This document shows positions 21,825-33,021 of a DNA stretch of 64,000 bases, piece after piece. Source of the stretch: Mytilus galloprovincialis (taxonomy: Eukaryota; Mollusca; Bivalvia; Mytilida; Mytilidae); NCBI RefSeq assembly GCF_965363235.1, contig NC_134844.1, forward strand, positions 19,636,646-19,700,645, read 5' to 3'. Numbering within the stretch: the first letter of the stretch is position 1; each line of letters opens with the position of its first letter. The position numbers were made by a program, and so were the translations under genes. Below the pieces are notes generated by a model. It had not been told where the DNA came from, did not search any database, and worked only from the letters and a program-made list of their open reading frames with translations.

Positions 21825-24800
21825 TTGAAAATTGAAATAGTAAAGTAGACTAGTGTTAGAATTTGTATGGTTATAACCTCCCTCATGCTTCTAATGTTTA
21901 TTAGAAGTATTCTTAGAAAGAATTCGTTTTATCGATCGTCATTTTTTAACCATATTTCATCGCCACGTGGAGAGCACATGCAAAGACTGAATGAGAAATT
22001 GGTCCCATGAATGTCGTTTTCATTTTTATAATTATTTAATTTTTACAAGTGTGAGTAATTAGATGCAACATTGTCCTAAGATTTGCAGATTATAATAATG
22101 TTTACCATGCGTCATTGTATATTTCTACGTAGAATTAGATGCATGTATTCGTGTGTATAATTATCATGATATATTTATATCGTGACGACGAGTTTAATTT
22201 GTTTTTATTTAAAATTTTTTATATATTACTTTTTCCCATATCTTATACTATTGAAATTGAGTATTGACAGATCGTCTAGTGCCTATGCCTATGGGTAAGC
22301 CTAACTAATTGTATTTTGCGCTGTAACAGATCATGCAGGTTAGTAACGTGTCTTTAATGATTATGTGTTGTGGGGGCAGGTGTTATCTAATGAATTCCCG
22401 AAAACTTCCGAATTAAAAGTAATACATCGGTAATTGTGTATCTAGATCTTTCATAGCACATATACAGCAAATGTTCCATGAAAGGATATGAACGTAAAAG
22501 GGACGTACTCTTTGGGGCGAAGGACCCAGGTTCGTAACCGGAAGTTCAACTTTCGATACAAATAAACAAAAATCTTGGAAATCTTGAACAGAGACCATAC
22601 CCGGAGTTAAGAAGCAGTAGCCAACAGAAATCATTGCTAAATGTTAGCTTGCTGGTGGATTTAAGCAAACATTATCATTATCTGTATATATCCGGCTATA
22701 AATTTTGCGTGTACCTACACATTTGTGTACTAAAAACTGTCAAGAGTCGTTCATCACAGTGACCTGTATACATTTTTTAGTTGCTACTACTCTCTAGCCT
22801 AGACTAGGTCGATATGGTATGAATAGTTCCGTTAAATCAAGAATTTAGCCATATGTCAACAGGCCACAGCTTGAATTAGTATTGTAATAACTCAATTATA
22901 TACAAATATTACACTATGTTACTATCAACTGACTATGGATTTAAGTTTAATAAATATATAAATCTGTATATATACTAATTTTGAATTATTATTTTTTTTT
23001 AAATTATTGTAACTATTATCGACACAACTACATGTATGAGTATACATAATTTTTTATTGTTATTGTTTCTTTGTACAGTCATTTGGTTTTGTTATGTCAA
23101 TGCTATGTAGCATTGTGGAACTAATATTTACTTTTTGTTGAGTTGTAGCACAATGTTGGGAAGATCAGTTAGAGACCTTGCTCAACCACAGAACACGGCC
23201 AAGGGTTGTAACAGTTGGACCAGAGACTTAGACAACAAGGACACACCAGTTTTTACAGATGGGTCACCAGACTAGACTGGATTCACGACTCATCACGCCA
23301 CTAACTCAACTCCTTTGGTCACATACATTTGTACATTGGATCATCATCAGACGTTATTTATGCAAACCCCTAGAGCTCTGCATTAGTATGATCCAGTTGA
23401 GAATTTATCAGGTAATCGTCTAGAAGATTTACTAGTTAAAAGCAGTATTTACTTTTAAGTTAAACCCCTCATGTACAAAATGTACATGTGATTCCAACAT
23501 ATAACAAACATATTTATAAAGATTAAGACAACTTTTTCTAATCTTATGGGTTAGATTGAAAAGATTTGTGCAACGTTTATATCTCAGTTTCTAAACTTAA
23601 AACCCATAAAATATTGCTGAATGTGTTACTTTTATAAATTTATATGGCCATAACATGATGGGATGCCGCATCATGTGTTTGAAATAAAAAACATTCGTAA
23701 ATATGAGGTTACAATTATATATAATTGTTATATAAATATATTACATGTGAAACTTTTAAATGTTGTTTGGTATATTATCACATTTTGAATGGAGGACGCT
23801 ACCGATTTATATAACATTATAATATTTATCTTGTTTAATAATCTGAATATTAAAAATCAGATATGCATGTACTGCATGAATACAGATTTTGCAATAAAGT
23901 ACCACAATTTAAAGGACAAAATTAATAGAAGTCTATATTTATTGATCACCATTTTAGGACAGACTGCAAATATTTCTGTTTGCCACAAACCCTACCAACT
24001 AGTCTTAGGTGTGTGGGAACTTTTCATTATTATTGATTTTTTTATATATATATATTAAGGGAAAAAAGGGGCCAAATGGTTTTATCTTGTAACCAACTTT
24101 TAAAATGAGACTTACAAGTTTTGTGTAATTTAAATTTGTCGTTGCAGTTAAACGGATATATACATGTATGTACATGTAATATTAGCAAATCTAGTACAAA
24201 CTAAGTAATTATTTACAGCTTGTCTTGCAGTCTGCTCCACCGTTAAAAATCTTTAGTATTTAGGTGTCGACAATGTTCAGCTTTAATTTATATATATACT
24301 AGAATGTATTGTAATCGTCATCCTTGGAGATTCTTGGAGTTGCGCAATTTATGAGTATCCTACGCTGTATGTTTAGGTGTCAGTTTGTTAGTTTAGGCTG
24401 GAAGCATCATGAGGAACTTTTCATTTGCATAAAATCATTGGCCCTACTGGTTGCTTGGCAACAGTTGATTCTAAATTATGGTTGTTATTAATTAACGAAA
24501 ATTATAGTACAGGTTGAATTTCAGTTAGCATGAACGCTGGGACTATTTTAAATGTTATGCTTTTAATTATGAGGGTATCTAGATGTTGTTAAGCACTTGT
24601 TTGTGTTTTGTTTTTTTGTGTAACACAGGTCATCCTTTATAACTTTTGGATGTCCTAACAGGTAACTTTAACCATGTTTACTTTGCATAATCTAGGCCTT
24701 CTTGTGATATCCAAGTTCAAATCACCTAGTCCTTTAATGGAAATAAGTGTTTTTTTGGGCAACCTGGTTCAAACCCAAGACGAGAGAGAGAAAGAGTGGT

Positions 24801-25294
24801 TGCTGCTGTTATACTAAATGTTTGTTTCTGCTTACATGGATTTAGACTCTAGTATAGGATTCTCATAGTCATTCTTTTAATTTCCGTTTGCCTGAGTTGA
24901 TCCAGTTATTCTTGCTTTGTATTTATGGGCGTTTACATTATAGGAATTTCACCTCTACATAGACATCTTACACATTCAGGTATTGACCATCCAATCTTTT
25001 ATGGTAATACACTTTACAACGGACAAATGTCAGCATTTACCTCAAAAACTAACGAAACATAAAAGCAAACTTATATAAAGTAGGGATACTGTTGCCTGCA
25101 TATATACGGCTTATTTTGGCTTCAATATTGATTCACTTGCACATCTTCACATTGGACTAAAACTCCTTTATTTTTAAACCAGTTGCAGGTATGATAAGAG
25201 TTTGTTTCTCTAATATATTTTATGATGATATGATATTAAACCTCCATGACGGGATGGTGCTAGATATTTCGTATATATTGAAGACATAGTTTTT
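21825..25294. other. Interior of the long nested unit, no gene recognised
   Basis: AT-rich with scattered stops in all frames. A 90-residue ORF at 23789-24058 has no recognisable motif. I see no domain, RNA gene or clear repeat here. Confidence 0.5.
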
Positions 25295-25443
25295 CGAACA
25301 GTTAAATTGAGGTCTGGAGCTGGCATGTCGGTAACTGTTAGTAGTCCGTTGTTGATTTATGTAATATTGTCATTTTCAATTTTTGTTTTGTTTGATTTGT
25401 TACCTATTCTGATATTTGACTCTGACTTCATAGGCGGATCCAG

Positions 25444-25477
<34 letters not shown>

Positions 25478-25860
25478 TGGGGGCCTGGGCCCCCCTTTTG
25501 TGGGAAAAAGTTGGTTGATTATATAGGGAATCATTGAAGCATGACTGGAGCCCCCCCCCCCCCCCTTTAGGTTAGTCAGCGGGCCCCCCCTTTAGGAAAA
25601 GTTCTGGATCCGCCACTGGACTTCTTTAAACTGTGTGATTTTTACTGTGCGTATTGCTGTGCGTTTGTTTCTTCTTCATTTGGTTGAGATTTTAAAAACT
25701 TGTTTAACCCCTTGGCATTTTAGTATCTGTTCCAAGTCTGGGGCCTCTGGCCTATGTAAGTTTGGTATGAACTTTTATTTTAGATTAGAGTTTAGTATGA
25801 CATTCATTATCACTGATCTGGTACAAATTTTGCATTATGGCTGAAGCCATTTCTGGTTTT
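25295..25860 (+). repeat. Mussel dispersed repeat, interrupted by a MITE
   Basis: 'gaggtctggagctggcatgt' to 'ctgacttc', then after the MITE 'ttactgtgcgtattgctgtg', 'gcctctggcctatgt' and 'gacattcattatcactgatc'. This block order is that of a repeat common in mussel genomes. The 190-bp insertion at 25429-25618 splits it. Confidence 0.75.
25429..25618. mobile_element. 190-bp MITE with 31-base G tract
   Basis: Terminal inverted repeats CATAGGCGGATCCAG / CTGGATCCGCCACTG, with GACTT duplicated on both sides (25424-25428 and 25619-25623). Its interior holds an unbroken run of 31 G (25445-25475) and C-rich runs near 25484 and 25551. A lone end of the same family lies near 30866-30907. A reading frame here gives poly-glycine and is an artefact. 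Confidence 0.75.
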
Positions 25861-27167
25861 TAGAGGGATTGCTTCAGATGCTTGGTCCCAACTGCAGATG
25901 TTTATCCTGCTATTACCCCAAGTGAATTTATTACTGTTATTTCAGACCTTTTGTAACCGTTTATTTGTAAGTTCCACACCACCCAGTACATACAGATGTA
26001 TCAGAGAGGACAGTCTTTCCTTTTTTCATGAGTTCGGTTCTCTAGTTGATTTATCGAATACATTTCCTATCTCTTTAAGGTTAAGGTATTGCTTACTTGT
26101 ACATTTTGTATCTCTCTCAACAAAAATTGTGACATTACTAATTTACTAGGATTGGATATTTTTTTAGTAATTTAATGATGTGTCAAAATTGAGGTTTGAG
26201 TTTTTAAGAGGGTATTAAACACTCCAGGCCTTTACATTTACCACAACCAGAGTCATGCTGAAGTCTAGCAATATTTTCTTATCTTGTGTTGGTTATACTT
26301 GGTATGAATTCAGTGTATTTGAAGCTGTCCTTTCAATTGTTTTTGGACGATTATTAAAAGGGTTGGAGATCCAATACTGACACTTAATACAGGGTTTTAC
26401 AGAGAATTATTATTTTTCTTGATTTATTATGCTTTAAATTGTATTCGTATTACTATGTAACTATACATGTACTTCCATGTAGCTATTTGCCGTACAAGAA
26501 TTGTAGGAGATCCTATTAGCTTTAATGTTTGATGTTTGAATAGTAGAATCCTCAATAGTAAGTATGTTTTTGTAGCAGACTGACATCCTCCAGATGGGGT
26601 TGACTTAGGTCTAGCCACAGAAATGCATTTTTGTGGTGGCATATTTGTCGCATGTTAAAAAGTTAACTCAGATTAAATAATGAAACTATAAGGATCCAAC
26701 ATATTTTTAATAAACTTGTAGCAGGTAATGGTACAGGTAGTTCTAGAGTGGGTCTTTGCACAATGAGATGAAGAACATGATCAGATGGATTGTGAGATTC
26801 ATCATTCTTAAGTAAGGATGGTCTCAAATTTGACCAATGCAAACATGGACGGTGCTGCTATAGAATTTACAACTATTTATTGCCTTTATAATTAGCTGCC
26901 AGGGTTGCTACATAAAATATTATGATTTTCGATCAGACCAGAAATATTTCAACTGGATGTTTTTCACTTGTCACCCATAACCTGCTTATGAAATGAATTC
27001 TTAAACATCTTTAATATTATTTGTTGATATACTATAATATACTATATTTTATGATATACAAATACAATCAACTATCTTATGGTTTGCTGTAGTTTTGGTA
27101 AGTATTTTTATCTGTGTAGGTAAATATGTTTTGAACAGTTGTTCACAAAACATCATCTAGATTATTT
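25861..27167. other. No gene recognised
   Basis: Between the mussel repeat and the LINE tails. Short ORFs (25898-26149, 26427-26642) have no domain or splice context. I see nothing else in it. Confidence 0.5.
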
Positions 27168-27352
27168 AACATATATATGTACCAAGTTGTACTTTAAATA
27201 AAAATATCTATCTATCTATCTAGAATATTGATCATATATATGTACCAAGTTGTACGTTAAATAAAATATCTATCTATCTAGATTATTTAATATATATATA
27301 TATGTACCAAGTTGTACGTTAAATAAAAATATGTATCTATCTATCTATCTGT
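27168..27352 (+). repeat. Three tandem LINE 3' tails
   Basis: 'gtaccaagttgtac(t/g)ttaaataaa' followed by (TATC)n occurs three times at a spacing of about 60 bases. A reverse copy lies at 31003-31058. This is a CR1-style retrotransposon end with a tetranucleotide tail, repeated in tandem. Confidence 0.7.
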
Positions 27353-27437
27353 AGTTATCTCATATCTGGTTCACAGCTTTGCAGCGAACCGCCCTTTTTA
27401 TGGCGGTTGACAGAGTCTCTGTTTTCCTCCGTCAATG

Positions 27438-27790
27438 TGGCAGAATTCGCTGCATAGAATCTTAATGTTAACTATGAAATTTTAGGTTTTTGGATAATAC
27501 AGACTACACTTGTGTATCCCACGGTGTTTTCTAAATTTAAAGCCCAGTGTATCCCACGGTGCATCTTTACATTTTCATATATATCTATCTATCTATCTAT
27601 CTGGTTGCCATATTATCTTCGGGTAACCGACCATAGATCTATCTACATATACATATACATCTATGGTCTATCTATCTATATATATATATATTATATATTA
27701 TATGAATCTATCATATTATGAATAAAAGCTGTGGCCAGATATCGCCAAACCATATATGTATTTTGTTTTAATGGCACCATCTGAGATAAT
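27438..27790 (+). repeat. Box B, direct repeat (copy 1)
   Basis: Matches 28141-28494 with only a few differences (for example 'gcataga' for 'gcatcga', and a 1-base indel at 'aaagcccag'). Contains 'gtatcccacggtg' twice, a (TCTA)n run, a hairpin around 'accatagatc...ctatggtc' and AATAAA near the end. Confidence 0.85.
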
Positions 27791-27968
27791 GGAATTTAAG
27801 TTAATAGACTTAAATTCAGTTATCGCCGGGGCCACTCACGGATTGTGTTTCATGTTTTAGATTTACCCAACATGAGTGACGTTATATTCTGTGACGTCAT
27901 TTAGTCCTTTTTAGAATTTCATCGCAGCAAGCAAGCTGTTTAAATTTCGTAAGCGGTAAACTTGAAAA
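27791..27968 (+). repeat. Box A', 178-bp direct repeat (copy 2)
   Basis: Same length and, by eye, the same sequence as 21647-21824, 6.1 kb away, which argues for a very recent duplication. Confidence 0.85.
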
Positions 27969-28491
27969 CCCGCCCTCCCACTCCTTTTTATTGTACAAGA
28001 TACTGCTCTTTTGTATTTATTTTTCAGGTTTGTGTCGGTGACAGTGGTGATACAGATTTGACTGATGATGTTAACTTGTTTGCTGTTGAGAAAAGTGACT
28101 TTTATTTGAACTTTGAGCATCATAAATATATTCCCGTAAATGGCAGAATTCGCTGCATCGAATCTTAATGTTAACTATGAAATTTTAAGTTTTTGGATAA
28201 TACAGACTACACTTGTGTATCCCACGGTGTTTTCTAAATTTAAAGCACCAGTGTATCCCACGGTGCATCTTTACATTTTCATATATATCTATCTATCTAT
28301 CTATCTGGTTGCCATATTATCTTCGGGTAACCGACCATAGATCTATCTACATATACATATACATCTATGGTCTATCTATCTATATATATATATATTATAT
28401 ATTATATGAATCTATCATATTATGAATAAAAGCTGTGGCCAGATATCGCCAAACCATATATGTATTTTGTTTTAATGGCACCATCTGAGAT
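27791..28491. mobile_element. Unidentified nested element, short internally deleted unit
   Basis: About 700 bases: box A' (178 bp), a 172-bp unique centre, then box B' (354 bp). AAT lies at both outer junctions. The unique centre looks like an intron end (tttttcag at 28020-28027) plus a terminal exon reading VCVGDSGDTDLTDDVNLFAV through IRCIES and a stop at 28168. An AATAAA lies in B' near 28425. The protein fragment is not recognised. Confidence 0.5.
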
Positions 28492-28494
28492 AAT
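28141..28494 (+). repeat. Box B', direct repeat (copy 2)
   Basis: Partner of 27438-27790. It ends exactly at the AAT that abuts the last 11 bases of the MULE right terminus. Confidence 0.85.
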
Positions 28495-28505
28495 TGATTC
28501 TGCCC

Positions 28506-28880
28506 GATTATGCACTAAAAAATCATTACATAGTTTGAAGTTTCAGCTCATTTTTGTTGAAAATAAATTTTTGAGAGATATGTCTGCCCGCCTTGTTGAA
28601 TATCAACACTTTACTTTTCTTAGTATTATATTTAAGCACCAATCATTGTAAAAATCATGAAGTTTGTTTAATTTCTCTTGTAGTCATTCTGATGGGTTTG
28701 ATAAAATTTCAATGTCATCAGCATACATAAGGCAATGAATGAGTTTGCCATCCAGCATAATTGGATGTCTGGTTTGTGTAAAATAATCTGGAAGGCTATT
28801 TATAAATATTTTAAACAAGTTAGGACTCAAGTTATCGCCTTGTTTAACACCAAGCTTGGTTTGAAAGAATTCAGTTCAAA
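28506..28880 (-). pseudogene. LINE reverse transcriptase, 5' half of interrupted copy
   Basis: Minus-strand reading gives GVKQGDNLSPNLFKIFINSL, then CLMYADDIEILSNPSE with the catalytic YADD, then a stop, a frameshift and TKKSKVLIFNKAGRHISQKF. The match to the piece at 20350-20690 continues across the insertion. A stretch of about 45 residues was already deleted before the insertion. Dead copy. Confidence 0.82.
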
Positions 28881-30865
28881 TATATAAAGTAAGGCTTCTG
28901 CCGAACTGTAACTAATCTAAACAATCTATTAACCGAAGATACAAAATCATCACAGCTGCTTAATTACTACTACGTTACTTGGTCTCTCTTGAAATGTTGT
29001 CTCATTATAATTCACACCACATTTTCCTTTTTGCATACACTTTTTTTTTTAATTCTCGTAATAATTTTGATTATACAGGGCAAAATTGTCATGGATTAAA
29101 AATATTTCAACCTCAGGAGAAATTCTAGTAATGACTCACCCACAAGAAAAGGACACACCGTATGAAGGATTTGACGATTCTGTTCACCAACACAACTAAG
29201 ACCATTTCGTCGATTTAAAAGTTGCATGTATTTCAGACTCACTGCCCATATTGTCAGAAGAAAAGTTCAGCTTCCCATTTTTATTTTTAATGATTCTAAG
29301 GATTTGTATAGATATAAAATATAATTATTTGTAAAAATAAAATCTATGAACGGTAATTGGCACTGATTTAAAGTAGTGTTTCCTCCATGACAGTCTTGAA
29401 TATTAAAACTTTTAAATATAAGCTGCTATTTCTAGTGTTTGGTATACAGGCTGTCAGCCACTGTGCACAACATAGAACATAGAACCCTATAGGAAAAAAA
29501 CAGAGAACTTTTTTTTGTTGTCAGAAAACACTGTCAAACATCCAAACATACAGACTATTTGCTCGCACGCTCAAGTTCCTGTCGACATTATTTTTTTTAA
29601 GCCTAACTAATTGTTCCCATTAATTTTATTTTTTCTTTATATCTAAGCACCCCTTCTTCTCCTCTCCTTATCCCCCCAACCTCCCCATTTTTCTCCATTG
29701 TTTATTTTTTACCCAAACATTCTAAATGATTATCTAAACTCTATGACCCAGGCTCTTCTAAGTAGCTAGTCAGAACATGCCTCTATGAATCCGTCGACCG
29801 ATAAACGGAAACCATTCCGTTTTGTTTAGTAAATTTGTCAAGTCGTCCGTGAGAGATAAATTACGAATGATAACTTGTATACATTTGTTCGTTTAACGTA
29901 AAAATCGATGTCAATATATTTAGAATTATAAACCATTAAAAATTTCCCATTATAAACTTTTATCGGTTTCTTAATACCACTAACCAGCGAGATATTTTTT
30001 TTTTTATTATAAATGGGTATATCTTGCTAACCAAAACGGCAGGATCATTGGTACACTGCTTGGTTTATTGAACCCTCCGAGTACCGGGGAAGCTAATTCG
30101 GGTTATGGAATAGCGACTGTGGTGGGTGTGCTCGATGTTCACTCTAATTTTCTTAAGACTAAAAGAATTTTCTATTACCAGAAGAACACCTGCTTACCAA
30201 TAGTTCATATACCTTCGGTTTGTATCGTACTATCCAATAAGATCGGAACGATTCAAACTGAAAGAAGGTTTGCATAGCCCCTGCGCAAAATAGACACGCA
30301 AATTCGTGAACCGTTTACCATGCCTCATTTAAAGTTTTCCCCTGGGATCGATTTCATTCCATACGATATTTCTCAAATTATTTAAATCTTTAATAAAGAT
30401 GTGCATAATCATATAAACATTCAATATTTTCATACCAAGTTTGATATCCTTCAAAGTATTGCTACCATGACAACAAATAGCCAGGCAGTCATAACAAACT
30501 ATCTACAGTGGAAAGAAATATTGTACAAGAATCGTAAAATGTCAAGGTAGGACGACAACCTAATCTTCATTTCAAGCATTTAATATTATTCAATACTTCA
30601 ATGTTTTAAGTTTTGTATATATATGGCATGACCCAGATGAATCGTTTACCCTTATCTACTCCAAACCAATTAATTACATATCCTGTTTTACAACATTTAA
30701 AATTTGTCACGAGCGAGAGTACTTCTATGGAGTTGCGTTTGTCTAAATTAATGTCTGATTTTGTACTATGCTAACTATCCATTAATGACAAAAAATGCGC
30801 ATTTTTTCGAATTTTTGACATAATCGTAAATCCGCCTGTCCTTATGCTTGTTCAGCTATTAACTG
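28881..30865. other. No gene recognised
   Basis: About 2 kb without a supported gene. It includes a C/T-rich patch (29650-29700). An ORF at 30068-30277 begins NPPSTGEANSGYGIA but has no recognisable family. A stretch of repeated 'aacatagaac' words lies near 29470. Confidence 0.45.
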
Positions 30866-30907
30866 GTAGTTTCTTCAACCCCTTTTAAATCCTGGATACG
30901 CCATTGA
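30866..30907 (-). repeat. Solo terminus of the GGCGGATCC MITE family
   Basis: 'cctggatacgccattgac' resembles one end of the MITE at 25429-25618. No partner end is visible nearby. Confidence 0.35.
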
Positions 30908-31002
30908 CTTTCAGTAAACATGCATTCTCTGTTACCTTTTCCATCCTCATATTGTTTTGCTTCAGTTTCTTCGTGTACGTATGTGCGCTTCGTTTGTACG
31001 TA

Positions 31003-31058
31003 TAGATAGATAGATATTTTTATTATTAAAGTACAACTTGGTACATATACATGAAATA
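31003..31058 (-). repeat. LINE 3' tail, inverted copy
   Basis: (TAGA)n followed by 'aaagtacaacttggtac' is the reverse complement of the tails at 27168-27352. Confidence 0.65.
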
Positions 31059-31604
31059 CAATTGATTGCAGTTTTAAACATGAACATTCAATAAACATGC
31101 ATAATTATACCAACCAGCCTTTAGAACCTTATGATGCACTATCATTTATGTACGAATAATTATATGAATTAATTTCAAATCTATTAATCAATTTTATATC
31201 TGAGGCTTAATTCTTATTTGATACAATGTAGTTTCAATATATCAGTTGTGTTTAATAATGAAATGAGAAAATAAGAATGAAAGTAACTTAATAACTTTTA
31301 TTTGATTATGTAAGGCTTGAACATGGAAATTTAGGAAGATAAGAGTTGTCTCTCTTTGTATGTATCTGTTACAGTGAATTTGTATAATCAGGGATTATGT
31401 AGAATCCCTGATTTTTCAGGGATTATGTAGAATCACTAAAAACATTAGTGATAACATAGATTCCCTGAAAATGACCAGTGATTTTATATAATCACTGATA
31501 ATTTTAATTATTATTCTACAAATTCCCTAATATGATTTCAGGGATTATCAATAATTAAAAGCTTCAAAGATGATATCTCAAACCAATTACACTAGTGGTT
31601 CCAG

Positions 31605-31637
31605 CAAGGATTTGTATAGTCTTACTATACAAATCCT
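31605..31637. repeat. 33-bp palindromic insertion with 9-bp duplication
   Basis: AAGGATTTGTATAGT, CTT, then its exact reverse complement, with TGGTTCCAG on both sides (31596-31604, 31638-31646). The stem word resembles the TIR of the host element (GGATT/TTTGTATAAT). Confidence 0.65.
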
Positions 31638-31639
31638 TG

Positions 31640-31975
31640 GTTCCAGGAAAGGGAGATCCCAAAAAACTAATGGTCAATATTCACGAAAAGGCTGAAGAAG
31701 GATATCGCCTTGCTATACAGCATAGAATCCTGCTCGGATCTTTAATACAAGAAATCAGTTTGAGGTTGCTGATTACCCTTCATTGGTACAATTTGTACCT
31801 TCAGATGTTTGTGCTGAAAACTCTATTTCTCTGAGACGTGCCTTAAAATCTGATTTGATGTGGAGGAAAAGGTTTTTTTTTAATGTTGATATCGTGGTAA
31901 AAACAGATGTGAATTTGATAGATATGCCTGTAGAAAATCAGGGCAAATGTGTAATAGTCGATGCCATCCAAATTT
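31640..31975 (+). pseudogene. Unidentified coding remnant in the CAGTG element
   Basis: Two overlapping frames look like one protein broken by a frameshift near 31755: KKLMVNIHEKAEEGYRLAIQ in one, then VQFVPSDVCAENSISLRRAL and KSDLMWRKRF to a stop after VIVDAIQI in the other. I cannot name the family. A 33-bp palindromic insertion sits just upstream at 31605-31637. Confidence 0.4.
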
Positions 31976-32534
31976 AGTTTGTAAATAAAATGTTTAATAT
32001 TAAAATATTATACATAACATTAACATTTATCAAAACAACTGTACGCATAAAAATAGTTTTAATGACAATTTCATTTTAAATTATTTCATATTCTCAACTA
32101 AAAACAAATGCTAAAACAATACGATAAAAAGAATAATCATTATGCAATTTAATATTTTCATACTGACTTCATCAACCCGCCCGTGTGGGCTCGCTTGATA
32201 TTATTAATACTAATACAGTCAATATCAAAAAGGGCTAGCTTGATATTATTACTGATAAAGTCAGTATTAAAAAAAAAAATCAATTATTCCATATATATTT
32301 TGCTTATCATTTAATCATATTGTGCTTATCATTTGATTATTTTGTGTATAACATTTCAATATTTTTGTCTTTCATATTAATAAATTATGCCTAACGTTTT
32401 ACAATATTAAGGTTAAACTTTTAAGATATTTCAATATGTTATATATTTTAGTATCATTTCAGTTATTCTGTATAATCCCTGACGTTTTTTCTAGTGATTA
32501 TACATAATCCCTGAAAGTTTTAGTGATTATATAT

Positions 32535-33021
32535 GGCAGCAGTCCTTTTGCGCCAATTACTGTTTTTCAGGGGTATCATTTGCGCCAAATTTTGTTTTCA
32601 AAATGTATCAATTGCGCCAATATTCGGAACTCATTTGCGCCAATTTACCTGAACATATATCTATGATAATAAATATTGATGATTAATATTCATTCTTATT
32701 TTTGGCTTAAAAAGTATCATATGTTCGGAGATATTTCGTCATAAAGATGAGCATCTGGAGAGAAATGACTAGGGATGCATTAGTCAGTCCGTGTACAGAG
32801 AGAGAAGAAAACATATTGCTTTGTTGAATATTTAATACAAAGTCCCAAGTCCAAAAAAAGGAGGAGAGAAGTCATTTTTCTTCTAATTGGCGCAATCGCA
32901 TGTTTTATTTTTTGGCGCAAATGATACCATGTAATTTTAAAACAGGTGGCGCAAACGTAGCATTGGAGAAAATAAGTTGTGGCGCAAAAGGATGCATTTT
33001 TGGCGCAAACGGATCTCTCCC
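32535..33021. mobile_element. MULE-like foldback element M3
   Basis: 487 bp flanked by TTATATAT (32527-32534 and 33022-33029). Ends GGCAGCAGTCCTTTTGCGCC and GGGAGAGATCCGTTTGCGCC (reverse complement of the right end). Each arm has four or more 'tttgcgcc' words. The centre has no ORF. It is inserted in the CAGTG element. The word matches M2 and M4, so these belong together. Confidence 0.78.

Larger units (their letters stand above)
21647..27787. mobile_element. Unidentified nested element, long unit
   Basis: Begins 'ggaatttaag' and ends 'catctgagat'. AAT lies immediately outside each end (21644-21646 and 27788-27790). Its first 178 bases recur exactly at 27791-27968 and its last 353 recur almost exactly at 28141-28494, so it forms a head-to-tail pair with the short unit. 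The interior has no convincing coding region; it holds an older mussel repeat (25295-25860) and tetranucleotide-rich LINE tails. No terminal inverted repeats were found. It could be a captured host locus. Confidence 0.5.
20691..28505. mobile_element. MULE element M2 with large nested insertion
   Basis: Flanked by perfect 8-bp duplications GATTATGC (20683-20690, 28506-28513). The left terminus GGGCGATATCTTTTTGCGCC and the right terminus (28495-28505 joined to sequence ending at 21646) are inverted repeats. Both arms hold scattered 'tttgcgcc'/'ggcgcaaa' words. The MULE proper is only about 0.97 kb (20691-21646 plus 28495-28505). The remaining 6.85 kb (21647-28494) is a later insertion into its right arm. 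Confidence 0.8.

Noticed and set aside
23140..23420. Possible coding stretch after 'gttgagttgtag'
   Set aside because: Opens for only about 25 codons before a stop, with no motif and no donor site.
25307..25537. ORF with poly-glycine
   Set aside because: Runs through the 31-G tract of a MITE and into an unrelated repeat.
21647..27968. Boxes A and A' as LTRs of a retrovirus-like element
   Set aside because: They start with GG and end with AAAA, not TG...CA. There is no primer-binding site, polypurine tract or gag/pol between, and box B repeats as well, which fits a tandem pair of units better.
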